64,000 nt of DNA from contig NZ_CYUJ01000003.1 in NCBI RefSeq assembly GCF_001299475.1, positions 314,409 to 378,408 of the forward strand, read 5' to 3'. The position numbers were made by a program, and so were the translations under genes. Source of the stretch: Neofamilia massiliensis. GTDB lineage: Bacteria > Bacillota > Clostridia > Tissierellales > Peptoniphilaceae. Below are positions 43,869 to 51,698 of the stretch, in pieces. The notes under the pieces were generated by a model. The model saw only the letters and a program-made list of their open reading frames with translations. It made no database searches and had not been told where the DNA came from. Positions within the stretch are counted from its first letter, which is position 1. Every line of letters starts with the position of its first letter.

Positions 43869-45113
43869 CTAGTCACTTTCATAATTTTTATACAAGAAAT
43901 AACTTGCTATATTAAGACCAAGGATAAATATTCCTAAGATTAAAAGGCTGCCTTTAAAGGCTATGCCTGTGTCGCCTTGTAGTAGCTCTTCTATTTTAAA
44001 GTAAGAAAATGGATTGTAGGCTCCTTGGAAAAGCATTAGACTTAGGGCTATTATTGATCCAACTAGAGAGCCAAAGTCACTCTTTAAAAGGATGGAAATA
44101 AAATTTATCACTGCTATTAAAAACATTAAATAGACTAGCATTAGACTTATATAATAGGTCTTATAGGAGCTTGTTCCCATAGCTACTAGGTATTTATAAA
44201 TTTCTTTAGACGAATTTAAAGAAAATAGTCCTTCTAGGGCCAGTGAGTTTACTGCATGGCCTAAGTCTGTCCCACTTCCATTAATTATTCCCGCTATTAA
44301 AACTGGCAAGAAAAAAACTAAAAGGGTAACTATCAGGGTCTTTAGAAGACTTATCAAAGTTCTAGCTAAAAATATTTTCTTTTTGTCAAAGGGCTGGCTG
44401 TTTAAAGTCTTTATATGACCTTCTTCAAATTCCTTGGACCAAGTATTGTAATTTAGTAAGACAACTAGGGCAATAAGTAAATAAGGAACCTTCTCTTTCA
44501 TTTGAAAGTCAAGCATTGATAGACCTGTTGGACTTATGTTTGCTCCTTCCCCAAGGTCTGCCCTTGCCTTTACTGTTACAAATCTCTTATAAAAATCTTC
44601 TATATTGTATTTATATAAAAGGGCTGTGTTTTTTGGGACAATTTCTTTTTCAATTAAATCCTTGTAGGTCATTTTGTTAATTGTGTTTGCATTTGCTATA
44701 GCAGTTTTAAAATTCTTGTCTAAGTCTGCCTTATCATCTTCTAGCCCATTTTTAAAAGCAGCTTCTATGTTTCCATAATATGGTTCAATATTTAAGACTA
44801 GAAATTTTTCTGTATCTATATTAGCCAGGTCTTTTTGTAGGTCTTCTATTTCTTCTTCAGACCCACCTTCTTCTTTTAATTCTTTTAGTCTTTTAGTCAT
44901 ATCTATAGAAAGTTCATCTAAGTATAAATAAGACTGATAGGCATCCATTCTGTTGGCCTGGGCCTTTAACATTTGGTCTTGGAAGAGTCCTGCCCTAAGG
45001 TCCTTGTAGATTTTAAAATTATAGGTCGTAGCTAAAATTAAAATTACTAGGACTAGAAGAATCATTCTTCTATTTGTATGAGTCCTTAATTCTCCCCTTA
45101 ATAGGTCTTTCAT
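43869..45113 (-). CDS. ABC-2 type permease
   Basis: A 414-residue permease: one N-terminal helix (about 17-35), a long outside region of about 170 residues, then five to six helices (from LIALVVLLNYNTW onward), with the cytoplasmic LNSQPFDKKKIFLARTLIS motif typical of ABC-2 permeases. It overlaps the ATPase gene by 4 bases. Together with the ATPase and the paralogous permeases upstream it likely forms a peptide or lipid exporter. Confidence 0.85.
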   Translation of the reverse strand: MKDLLRGELRTHTNRRMILLVLVILILATTYNFKIYKDLRAGLFQDQMLKAQANRMDAYQSYLYLDELSIDMTKRLKELKEEGGSEEEIEDLQKDLANIDTEKFLVLNIEPYYGNIEAAFKNGLEDDKADLDKNFKTAIANANTINKMTYKDLIEKEIVPKNTALLYKYNIEDFYKRFVTVKARADLGEGANISPTGLSMLDFQMKEKVPYLLIALVVLLNYNTWSKEFEEGHIKTLNSQPFDKKKIFLARTLISLLKTLIVTLLVFFLPVLIAGIINGSGTDLGHAVNSLALEGLFSLNSSKEIYKYLVAMGTSSYKTYYISLMLVYLMFLIAVINFISILLKSDFGSLVGSIIALSLMLFQGAYNPFSYFKIEELLQGDTGIAFKGSLLILGIFILGLNIASYFLYKNYESD

Positions 45114-46021
45114 TGGTTCTTCACCTCAATTATACTTTGATAAAGCTCTTCAAGGCCAAGACTTTCCTTGCTAATGTCTTTGATATAAATTTTTTCTTCA
45201 AATAATTTTTCAAGGAGAGATCCAATTTTACTTGATTCTAAGTTAAAGGATATATAGTTTTCTGTAGCAGGATTTTTGCTGATGGAATATTCTATTTCCC
45301 TTTCTTCTAGAATCTTTATTAGCTTAGAATTATCACTTGTATCTATGTCATAAGTTGACAGTTCTAAAATTCCGCCAGAAATTTTATCGTCATAGACAAC
45401 TTTTCCGTTTTCTATCATTAGAACCCTGTCTGATATTTTTTCCAGTTCTGACAGCTGGTGGGAAGATAATAAAATACTTGAGCCTGAATTTTTTAAATCA
45501 ACTAGAGTTTTTCTTAAATTTAAAACTCCTTCAAAATCTAGGCCGTTCATTGGCTCATCTAAGATTAGAAGTTTTGGCTTGTGCATTATTACTAGAGACA
45601 GCATTAGTCTCATTTTCATTCCCATAGAATATGTTGAAACTGGTTTTTTTAAATATGATCCAAGGTTAGAAAAGTCAATCATCTCTTGGACTCTTGCTTT
45701 TGGAATTTTTCTCCAAGCTGCCATTTGCTTGTAGTGGTCATAGGCTGAAAGGTTTGGATAAAGGGCTGGAGATTCTATACTTACTCCTATTTTTTCTAGG
45801 GCCTTTATTCTATCTTTTTTTATATCAAAGCCACAAATTGAAACACTTCCTGAGTCAAAGGCCATAAGACCTGATAGGCATTTCATTGTTGTAGACTTTC
45901 CAGATCCATTGCGGCCTAAGAAGCCTAGGATTTCTCCTTCATTTATTGTAAAGCTTAAATCTTTTAAAACTTCTTTTTTTCCAAAAGATTTTTGTAAATT
46001 TTCAACTTTTAAAACTTCCAT
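45110..46021 (-). CDS. ABC-2 transporter ATPase
   Basis: A 303-residue ATPase with Walker A GRNGSGKST, signature YSMGMKMRLMLSL (CcmA/BcrA-like divergent signature), Walker B LLILDEPMNGLD and switch SSHQLSE, followed by a C-terminal dimerisation domain. The start is ATG 46021, directly behind AAGGTGGAG; the open frame further upstream is the end of the permease gene in another phase. The type is that of bacitracin/lantibiotic immunity transporters. Confidence 0.92.
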   Translation of the reverse strand: MEVLKVENLQKSFGKKEVLKDLSFTINEGEILGFLGRNGSGKSTTMKCLSGLMAFDSGSVSICGFDIKKDRIKALEKIGVSIESPALYPNLSAYDHYKQMAAWRKIPKARVQEMIDFSNLGSYLKKPVSTYSMGMKMRLMLSLVIMHKPKLLILDEPMNGLDFEGVLNLRKTLVDLKNSGSSILLSSHQLSELEKISDRVLMIENGKVVYDDKISGGILELSTYDIDTSDNSKLIKILEEREIEYSISKNPATENYISFNLESSKIGSLLEKLFEEKIYIKDISKESLGLEELYQSIIEVKNQ

Positions 46022-46290
46022 TTTCTCCACCTTTCTTATTCTAAATCTCTTTTCCTTGCAAGAAATAGAGAAATTCCTAGCATAAGTATTATCCACCCTA
46101 TTAACAAAACAAAGGCATTAAAGTAGGAAATATATTCCCTGCCTAAGGTTAGCTTCCAGCCATTTGGCAAGATAAAGGGATTAAATTTATTTAAGAAAAA
46201 TCTGCTGTTAATTTTCCCACCTAAAAATGTCATGGTCCCAATGGCTCCATTTAAAACAAATCCGAAAATTTTGTTTTTTATAAAGAGAGA
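46017..46290. repeat. Near-identical 3' segment of paralogous permeases, copy 1
   Basis: About 270 bases covering the last 85 or so codons of the permease gene plus the following ribosome site and ATG are nearly identical to 47488-47760. Confidence 0.88.
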
Positions 46291-47409
46291 TATGCTGGTC
46301 GCTGTTATAACTAGTAAAGTTAGCTTTAATAGGTCTATGCTTATAACATAAAATATAAAACTTAAAAATGAAATATTTTTTAAATCTGAATACTCTATAG
46401 TATCTCCTAACAAGCCATTAACAACATTAGTCATTCCAAAAGTGCCAGAATCAATCCATTTATTTTCGAAAGCTGTTTCAAATGACCTCAGTCCCTTATC
46501 TACAACAGTAATGTCAGTAAATGCCTTATATCTTTCTCCTGTTACTAGCACATAAAGATATGAAATAATCTTTGGTAAGTAGACTAAAACTAAAGAAAAA
46601 ATAAAAAATAAAATTAATAGGTATAGATAATTCATATATTTCTTCTTGGGCCTTAAGTATGTATTTTTTATAGTACCCATACTTTTTTGTTGTATTAGGA
46701 GATAGAAAATAACAAGTGGCACAATGCTAATAAAGAAATTTTCCATCCACTCAATAAAGCTTCCAAGTTGACCATAATTTACAAGTCTAATAAAATTATA
46801 GATATTATAATCACTTGTATTTGGAAGAGTAGCTTTCAAAAAATATGAATCTAATTTATTTTCAATAGCAAGAATATTATAGTTTAAAAGATCTTTTTGA
46901 TTTATAAATTCCTCACTAGGGGAAAGAAAATTAATGGCCTGAAAATTATATGGGAAATTTATATCTTCTAAAAATTTATCTATTTTTCTTGGATAAGCTT
47001 TGTATGGACTTATTTGGTTCTCTCCATAAAGTCCAGAATAATGTTCGTTTCTAATTAGAGAAGCTAAGCATTGACATTGGGCAAATTCTCTATCTGGAAC
47101 CTTCTTATCTTCAGAATATTTTTTTAATATTCTATGAACTTCTCTTGTAGACCAGTCATAAGAATCCTTATAATTATTATAAAGTTTTTTATCAGAACTT
47201 GTGTCTTGAGATTTAGCTCTAAGAAGGTCATTTTCTTTCCACATCGCATCAAATTTCATAAGACCTTCTAAAGATAAGTAATTGGCTTCCTCTCTAGCTA
47301 TAGAAGTGTTCTTTAAATCGCTTGCAAAAATAATGTACAATATAGTTAAAAAAAGTAAAATGAAAATTATTACTTTATTCTTGAGCATGGCTTTTAAATC
47401 TGTTTTCAT
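46036..47409 (-). CDS. ABC-2-like permease, paralogue 1
   Basis: A 457-residue protein starting MKTDLKAMLKNKVIIFILLFL: one N-terminal helix, an outside domain of about 185 residues, then six helices from about 215. The last 90 residues (from ITATSISLF) are almost identical to those of paralogue 2, whereas the outside domains share well under half of their residues. It lies 15 bases before the ATPase gene and is probably one of its membrane partners. Confidence 0.82.
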   Translation of the reverse strand: MKTDLKAMLKNKVIIFILLFLTILYIIFASDLKNTSIAREEANYLSLEGLMKFDAMWKENDLLRAKSQDTSSDKKLYNNYKDSYDWSTREVHRILKKYSEDKKVPDREFAQCQCLASLIRNEHYSGLYGENQISPYKAYPRKIDKFLEDINFPYNFQAINFLSPSEEFINQKDLLNYNILAIENKLDSYFLKATLPNTSDYNIYNFIRLVNYGQLGSFIEWMENFFISIVPLVIFYLLIQQKSMGTIKNTYLRPKKKYMNYLYLLILFFIFSLVLVYLPKIISYLYVLVTGERYKAFTDITVVDKGLRSFETAFENKWIDSGTFGMTNVVNGLLGDTIEYSDLKNISFLSFIFYVISIDLLKLTLLVITATSISLFIKNKIFGFVLNGAIGTMTFLGGKINSRFFLNKFNPFILPNGWKLTLGREYISYFNAFVLLIGWIILMLGISLFLARKRDLE

Positions 47410-47482
47410 ATATATTACCTCTTGGTTTATTAATAAAGCTTAGAAATCCTAGCATTTTTCTATTTTATAATTTAAATACTTT

Positions 47483-47487
47483 CCATT
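47483..47487 (-). other. Relic of an ATPase gene start between the two permease genes
   Basis: After the stop of paralogue 2 the sequence repeats the AAAGGTGGAG ribosome site and an ATG-GAA as found before the real ATPase gene, but the frame stops after four codons. It marks a past duplication of permease plus ATPase whose ATPase copy was lost. Confidence 0.7.
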
Positions 47488-47760
47488 TTTCTCCACCTTT
47501 CTTACTCTAAATCTCTTTTCCTTGCAAGAAATAGAGAAATTCCTAGCATAAGTATAATCCACCCTAATAATAAAACAAAGGCATTAAAGTAGGAAATATA
47601 TTCCCTGCCTAAGGTTAGCTTCCAGCCATTTGGCAAGATAAAGGGATTAAATTTATTTAAGAAAAATCTGCTATTAATTTTCCCGCCTAAAATTGTCATG
47701 GTCCCAATGGCTCCATTTAGAACAAATCCGAAAATTTTGTTTTTCATAAAGAGACTAATA
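47488..47760. repeat. Near-identical 3' segment of paralogous permeases, copy 2
   Basis: Partner of 46017-46290. Similarity falls off abruptly toward the 5' halves of the genes, suggesting local gene conversion. Confidence 0.88.
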
Positions 47761-48872
47761 CTTGTTGCAGTTATTACTAATAAAATAATTTTTAGTAGGT
47801 CTATTGTCAAATAGTAGGACAAAAATTTAAGGAAGCTAATATTTGCTAGGTCATTGTAGGCTAATAGGTCTCCCTTGCTACCAAGCTTCCAATCTGTCAT
47901 TGAAAAGCCTTGTAGTTCATCAGCCCAAAAATTTTCATAACTTGTTGCAAATGTATTTAGACCTTTTTGAAATACTGTAACATGAGCCTTGGTCTTATAG
48001 AGGTCTCCTGTTATTAAGACATAAATATAGGAAATGATTCTAGGCAAATATACAATAAAAATAGCTAGGCATAAAAATATCAGGATGAAATATAGGTAAT
48101 TTTTTATTTTTCTTTCAGGTCTTAAGTATAAATTTTTAATTGTCCCATCTTTTTTATAGAGATTTACTAGATAAAATATTACTAGAGGCAAGATCCCAAG
48201 AGAAAAAGTCTCCATCATATAGATAAGTTTAGAAATTGTTCCATAGTTTATATTTCTAATATAGGTGTAGATGCTATATTCTGTTGACGGATATGGGTCT
48301 TTTTCAAAATAGGCATCTATCATAGATTCAACAGTCTTTATATTATAGGCAACCAGGTCTTTGTATAAGCTACCATTAGATTCTTCGAAATAATTTATGT
48401 CTTCAATATTAAATGTAAAATCAAATTCCTTTAAAAACTTTTCAATTTTTTCTGGATAGGCCTTGTAGGGACTTACAAAGTCAGCTCCATAATTTCCAGA
48501 AAAACGTTCATTATGAACAAGTATTTTCAATATTAATAACTTTTCAACTTCTTGAGGATTGACATCTTGGCCCTTTGAATATTTTTCAAGTAAGGCAGAC
48601 ATCTCAGCCATAATATTTTCGTAATAAGTTAAGTAGTTATTGTAATATTTTTTGTCAGAAGTTGGATCTTGAAGCTTGGCTTCGTATAAATGCTGGCTTT
48701 TATATGTCATCAAAGACTGGTAGGTGTTTTTTAAGCTCAGATAACTAAGTTCATCTTTCCCTATAGAATGGTCTTTTGAAATAAAAGTAAAGCTAAAATA
48801 TATTAGCGTCAAAAAGACAAATATAAATACTATTAGCTTGTTTTTAAATATGGCCTTTATATCTGTTTGCAA
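47502..48872 (-). CDS. ABC-2-like permease, paralogue 2
   Basis: A 456-residue paralogue beginning MQTDIKAIFKNKLIVFIFVFL, same topology as the next gene: one helix, outside domain, six helices. The outside domain keeps the pattern NNYLTYYENIMAEMSALLEKYS and the motif N-E-R-F-S-G-N-Y-G. Divergent outside domains on a conserved base would fit recognition of different peptides, but that is inference. Confidence 0.82.
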   Translation of the reverse strand: MQTDIKAIFKNKLIVFIFVFLTLIYFSFTFISKDHSIGKDELSYLSLKNTYQSLMTYKSQHLYEAKLQDPTSDKKYYNNYLTYYENIMAEMSALLEKYSKGQDVNPQEVEKLLILKILVHNERFSGNYGADFVSPYKAYPEKIEKFLKEFDFTFNIEDINYFEESNGSLYKDLVAYNIKTVESMIDAYFEKDPYPSTEYSIYTYIRNINYGTISKLIYMMETFSLGILPLVIFYLVNLYKKDGTIKNLYLRPERKIKNYLYFILIFLCLAIFIVYLPRIISYIYVLITGDLYKTKAHVTVFQKGLNTFATSYENFWADELQGFSMTDWKLGSKGDLLAYNDLANISFLKFLSYYLTIDLLKIILLVITATSISLFMKNKIFGFVLNGAIGTMTILGGKINSRFFLNKFNPFILPNGWKLTLGREYISYFNAFVLLLGWIILMLGISLFLARKRDLE

Positions 48873-48943
48873 AATATATACTCCTTCTATAATTGATATT
48901 TTAAATCTTTCAATTACTATATAAGCAAATCTGTAAATAAATT

Positions 48944-50125
48944 TTATCGAATTGTTCTTAAAATCTTCTTATAATCATCATCTTCTCGAAGGATTATGTC
49001 AGGCTCAATTATTATATTAAAGAGATTTCCATCTTCATCACATCTTCTACCAGTGAAAAATTGAAAAAGCAAGTTTGAGTTTTTTAGCCTATAGGCGTTT
49101 AGACCGTGGCCTTGAGAAAAACTTCCATTTCCTCTGCTAATTGAGCTCCTACTTATAACTTTTCCAAAACCTGTGTCTTTAGCAAATTGAGCAAACATTA
49201 TAGATGCTGATAGAGACTGGTCATTTAATAATAAATATATCTTTGGATCGTAGTTAATTTCTTTTTCAGAATCTAAATGAAAGTCAAATGTAAAGATATT
49301 TAATTCCTCGCCTTTTTGACTTGGTAAAATATTTTTTTCAAAATGCGAATCGTAAGAATCGTAAATATATTCTGCAATTTTTCCCTTGGCAAGATAGTTG
49401 ATTTTCATATCTATGTCTTGATCAATTAAAAGCTTTACAATATTGTACCATCCATTTAAATCGCCTCCGTAATTATTTCTAAGGTCAATAATTATATTTT
49501 CATAGGGTCTTTCTAAAAGAGCGTCTTGTATTTGCTTTTTATTTTTATCCAAGTCTTCAATTACAAAGGTGTTAAGGTCTAAAATTAATGTTTTATAAGC
49601 CTCTTCTTTAATTATTTCCATTTCAACAATATCACTTGCTGAGTAAGAATTATTAGTTGATATTTTTTCTTCTAGGTCTTTGTAGCGTTTTTTAGTATTT
49701 TCATTTAAAACTGTATCTTTGAGATATTTCTCTGTGTCCTTAGGAATATTCTCAAGTAGGGTTTTTTCAATATTTTCTGCTACAGGCTTATATTGTTGGG
49801 CATAAACCATATTTAGATGACCTTCTTGATGGAGTCCAACTGCTAAAAGGTCGCAAAGCAAAAAATAAAAGTCTTCAAACTTTTCTACATTTTCAATTTG
49901 TCCCCTATAAACTTCTTTCAAAGACTCTACATTTATTCCCATATTTTTCAAAATATCAAAATACAAGTAGTTGTCCTCTAAAACCTGCCACAATTCATCA
50001 TAATCTTCTAGCATCTGTTCTTTAGTAAGCTCATAAGTATAGTCTGTTTTATTTTCGCAACTAGTAAAAATTATTGTCAAAGTAAGCAATGATAAAATTA
50101 TTAGTATTTTCTTTGTTTTGTTCAT
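48944..50125 (-). CDS. S41 family (tail-specific) protease lipoprotein
   Basis: A 393-residue lipoprotein with signal peptide and lipobox IFTSC near residue 23. The S41 core is visible: IIIDLRNNYGGDLNGW about residues 210-225, LLLNDQSLSASIMFAQFAKDTGFGKVI with the likely catalytic Ser, and IIEPDIIL near the C-terminus. No PDZ domain is evident. Nisin-resistance protein (NSR), which cleaves lantibiotics at the membrane, is a related S41 enzyme; the adjoining ABC genes make a similar role plausible here. Confidence 0.82.
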   Translation of the reverse strand: MNKTKKILIILSLLTLTIIFTSCENKTDYTYELTKEQMLEDYDELWQVLEDNYLYFDILKNMGINVESLKEVYRGQIENVEKFEDFYFLLCDLLAVGLHQEGHLNMVYAQQYKPVAENIEKTLLENIPKDTEKYLKDTVLNENTKKRYKDLEEKISTNNSYSASDIVEMEIIKEEAYKTLILDLNTFVIEDLDKNKKQIQDALLERPYENIIIDLRNNYGGDLNGWYNIVKLLIDQDIDMKINYLAKGKIAEYIYDSYDSHFEKNILPSQKGEELNIFTFDFHLDSEKEINYDPKIYLLLNDQSLSASIMFAQFAKDTGFGKVISRSSISRGNGSFSQGHGLNAYRLKNSNLLFQFFTGRRCDEDGNLFNIIIEPDIILREDDDYKKILRTIR

Positions 50126-50251
50126 GTCTCTCCTTTAGAAAATTTGGTATTTATAAAAAATTTACACCATTATAATTTATATCAAACTCTAAATATAGAT
50201 ATTTATCCCCAATTGTGCTAATATAATATTAATATAAAAGTGGAGTTTTTA

Positions 50252-50273
50252 AAAGTGCAAATGTTTGCACTTT
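50252..50273. promoter_or_regulatory. Perfect palindrome, probable operator
   Basis: AAAGTGCAAA-TG-TTTGCACTTT: perfect 10-bp arms with a 2-base centre between the S41 protease gene and the XRE-TPR regulator gene. It is followed at 50283 by an orphan GGAGGG-ATG whose frame stops after three codons. In the 330-base gap 50126-50456 this palindrome, the exporter relic and the repeated promoter are all that I recognise. Confidence 0.6.
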
Positions 50274-50333
50274 ACATTTTGAAGGAGGGATGATATATTA
50301 ATAATTTGGCTAGCATTTATCATTTATCTCTCC

Positions 50334-50378
50334 TTATATTTTATAATTTTTCTTATTATCATTAATATTTGTCTTCAT
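50334..50378 (-). pseudogene. Relic of the 5' end of an exporter gene
   Basis: A complete promoter, ribosome site and ATG are followed by 14 codons reading MKTNINDNKKNYKI and then a stop. The intact exporter gene at 43290 begins MKTTINNKKKNFKL, so this is the decayed start of a second copy. A GGAGAG and a short frame follow immediately. A functional short peptide cannot be excluded. Confidence 0.7.
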
Positions 50379-50442
50379 CTAGTCAGCTACTTTACTTAGT
50401 TAAAAGTATAATGTATTATTTTATATATAACAAGGGACATTA
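50371..50442. repeat. 72-bp promoter repeat, copy 2
   Basis: 70 of 72 bases match 43283-43354. Here the repeat lies between the relic and the divergently read regulator gene, so it includes the regulator's upstream region. Confidence 0.9.
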
Positions 50443-50456
50443 AAGTCCTTTTTGAG

Positions 50457-51362
50457 GTGGTTAATATTTATAATATAAAAAATTTTGCTGACAAACTTAG
50501 GGACTTGCGTTTAGAAAATAATCTTACTCAAGAAGAAGTTGCTGCTTTGGCTTTAATAAGTAAGAAAACTCTTAGCCGAATTGAAAATGGGACAGTTATT
50601 CCTAAAATTGAAACTTTAGAAGTTCTTTCTGATGTCTATAAAACTGACTTAATTAAATTATACTTAGAGTCTAGGTATATAAACTTTGAACTCTTTTCTT
50701 CTATCTTGGCTAATATTGATATTTTAATTGAAAAAAGATTTTTTGATGAATTAATAAGCGAAAAAAATAATTTAGAAAGACTTGGAAGTCATGTAGAAAC
50801 TGGTTTTTTAAAAATAAGAATTGACCAATATATTTTGTTTATTGATTCTATTTTAGCTATGGAAGAAGATGATACTTCCAGAGCAAAACTACTTACTACT
50901 AAGGCCTTAAAACTCACTAAAGAAAACTTTGATGTCAATAATTATAGGGATTTTTCTTTTTCTACTTTAGAGCTAAGATTATTAATGATCTTAGGGAAAG
51001 TCTATTATTTAGAAGATAATTATAAAAGTTATAGAGAAATTCTTTATTTTTGTTTTTCCTCTGTCGATCCTAGGGACAAATTTTTTATTTCTACTTGTAT
51101 TAACCTAGGAAATGTCTATAAGAGAGATGCGAATTATGAAAAGGCCTTGGAAGTTTTTAATCTTGGCCTTGAAGCAGCTTTAAAAAATAATTATTTAGCT
51201 GAGCTAGATCTTTTATTTTTTGCTAAAGGGTCTTGTGAGTATAAATTAGGAATATCTACTTATAAAGATTCATTTTCTAAGGCCTTAGATTTTTGTACTA
51301 TAACTGGCAAAGACCAAACTAAGATATTAATTGCAGAAAAAATCAAAAAATATTTTTCATAG
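50457..51362 (+). CDS. XRE-HTH/TPR regulator (RRNPP/Rgg-like)
   Basis: A 301-residue regulator with an N-terminal helix-turn-helix (about residues 12-66: LRDLRLENNLTQEEVAALALISKKTLSRIENG) and a C-terminal all-helical region with TPR-like repeats (ACINLGNVYKRDANYEKALEVFNLGL type). This is the layout of peptide-sensing RRNPP regulators such as Rgg and PlcR. The only start codon available is GTG 50457, buried in GAGGTGG; ATT at 50466 is better spaced. It reads away from the protease/ABC block and probably controls it. Confidence 0.82.
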   Translation: MVNIYNIKNFADKLRDLRLENNLTQEEVAALALISKKTLSRIENGTVIPKIETLEVLSDVYKTDLIKLYLESRYINFELFSSILANIDILIEKRFFDELISEKNNLERLGSHVETGFLKIRIDQYILFIDSILAMEEDDTSRAKLLTTKALKLTKENFDVNNYRDFSFSTLELRLLMILGKVYYLEDNYKSYREILYFCFSSVDPRDKFFISTCINLGNVYKRDANYEKALEVFNLGLEAALKNNYLAELDLLFFAKGSCEYKLGISTYKDSFSKALDFCTITGKDQTKILIAEKIKKYFS

Positions 51363-51380
51363 AAATTTACATTCATAAAA

Positions 51381-51433
51381 AAATCGACCTAGAGAATTTT
51401 TTCCTCTAGGTCTTTTTTAAGTTCAAATTTATT
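51381..51433. repeat. 53-bp direct repeat containing a terminator, copy A
   Basis: Matches 57116-57168 with one mismatch and in the same orientation. It contains the stem GACCTAGAG / CTCTAGGTC followed by TTTTTT, which ends the regulator transcript. The two copies bracket the 5.7-kb segment with the ABC genes. Confidence 0.92.
51386..51417 (+). terminator. Terminator of the XRE-TPR regulator gene
   Basis: Perfect 9-bp stem GACCTAGAG / CTCTAGGTC, 9-base loop, then TTTTTT. Confidence 0.9.
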
Positions 51434-51574
51434 GGTTCTATAATATCTGTTGGGGGATAAGAAATTATCCAAATCAGGTAAGGTCGAGGCTTAGCCTCCT
51501 CTCAGATCTTTAAAATAACACCCTTGTATATTTTTATTTTAAAGCTTGTAAAGGTTTCGGTCAAGCAAGAAGAG

Positions 51575-51687
51575 TTTTATCTTAGATTAATATCGAATAT
51601 GTATCTATTGATATTAGGTGGAATTTGTCTTATGATTGCCTTAATAGAAATCTAAGATAAAAATAATATTTAGATATAAATCTAAGA
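51575..51687. promoter_or_regulatory. Inverted and direct repeats upstream of the ArsR-like gene
   Basis: A perfect 14-bp inverted repeat (TTTTATCTTAGATT at 51575-51588, AATCTAAGATAAAA at 51649-51662) plus a further AAATCTAAGA at 51678-51687, just before the ribosome site of the gene at 51699. The arms could be binding sites for that regulator or form a leader hairpin. The rest of the 51434-51698 gap holds IS-like sequence but no convincing gene. Confidence 0.5.
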
Positions 51688-51698
51688 AAGGACATGAA

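Noticed and set aside
45110-46096. Longer ATPase start giving 25 extra residues
   Set aside because: The extra part is the end of the permease gene in another phase; the ribosome site AAGGTGGAG supports 46021.
50249-50323. 24-codon minus-strand frame with a good GGAGAG site, considered as a signal-peptide gene for the XRE-TPR regulator
   Set aside because: It overlaps the palindrome, lacks the basic-then-hydrophobic pattern of pheromone precursors, and follows directly on the exporter relic. It is kept only as a possibility.
51434-51560. Possible complete insertion sequence starting GGTTCTATAAT and ending at GGGCTGTTGCAAAATAGCC (56511)
   Set aside because: The two ends are not inverted copies of each other and no transposase is present between them.
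51524-51655. Plus-strand frame of about 43 codons with a hydrophobic end (MYLLILGGICLMIALIEI)
   Set aside because: TTG start with no ribosome site and crossing the inverted repeats; probably a remnant.
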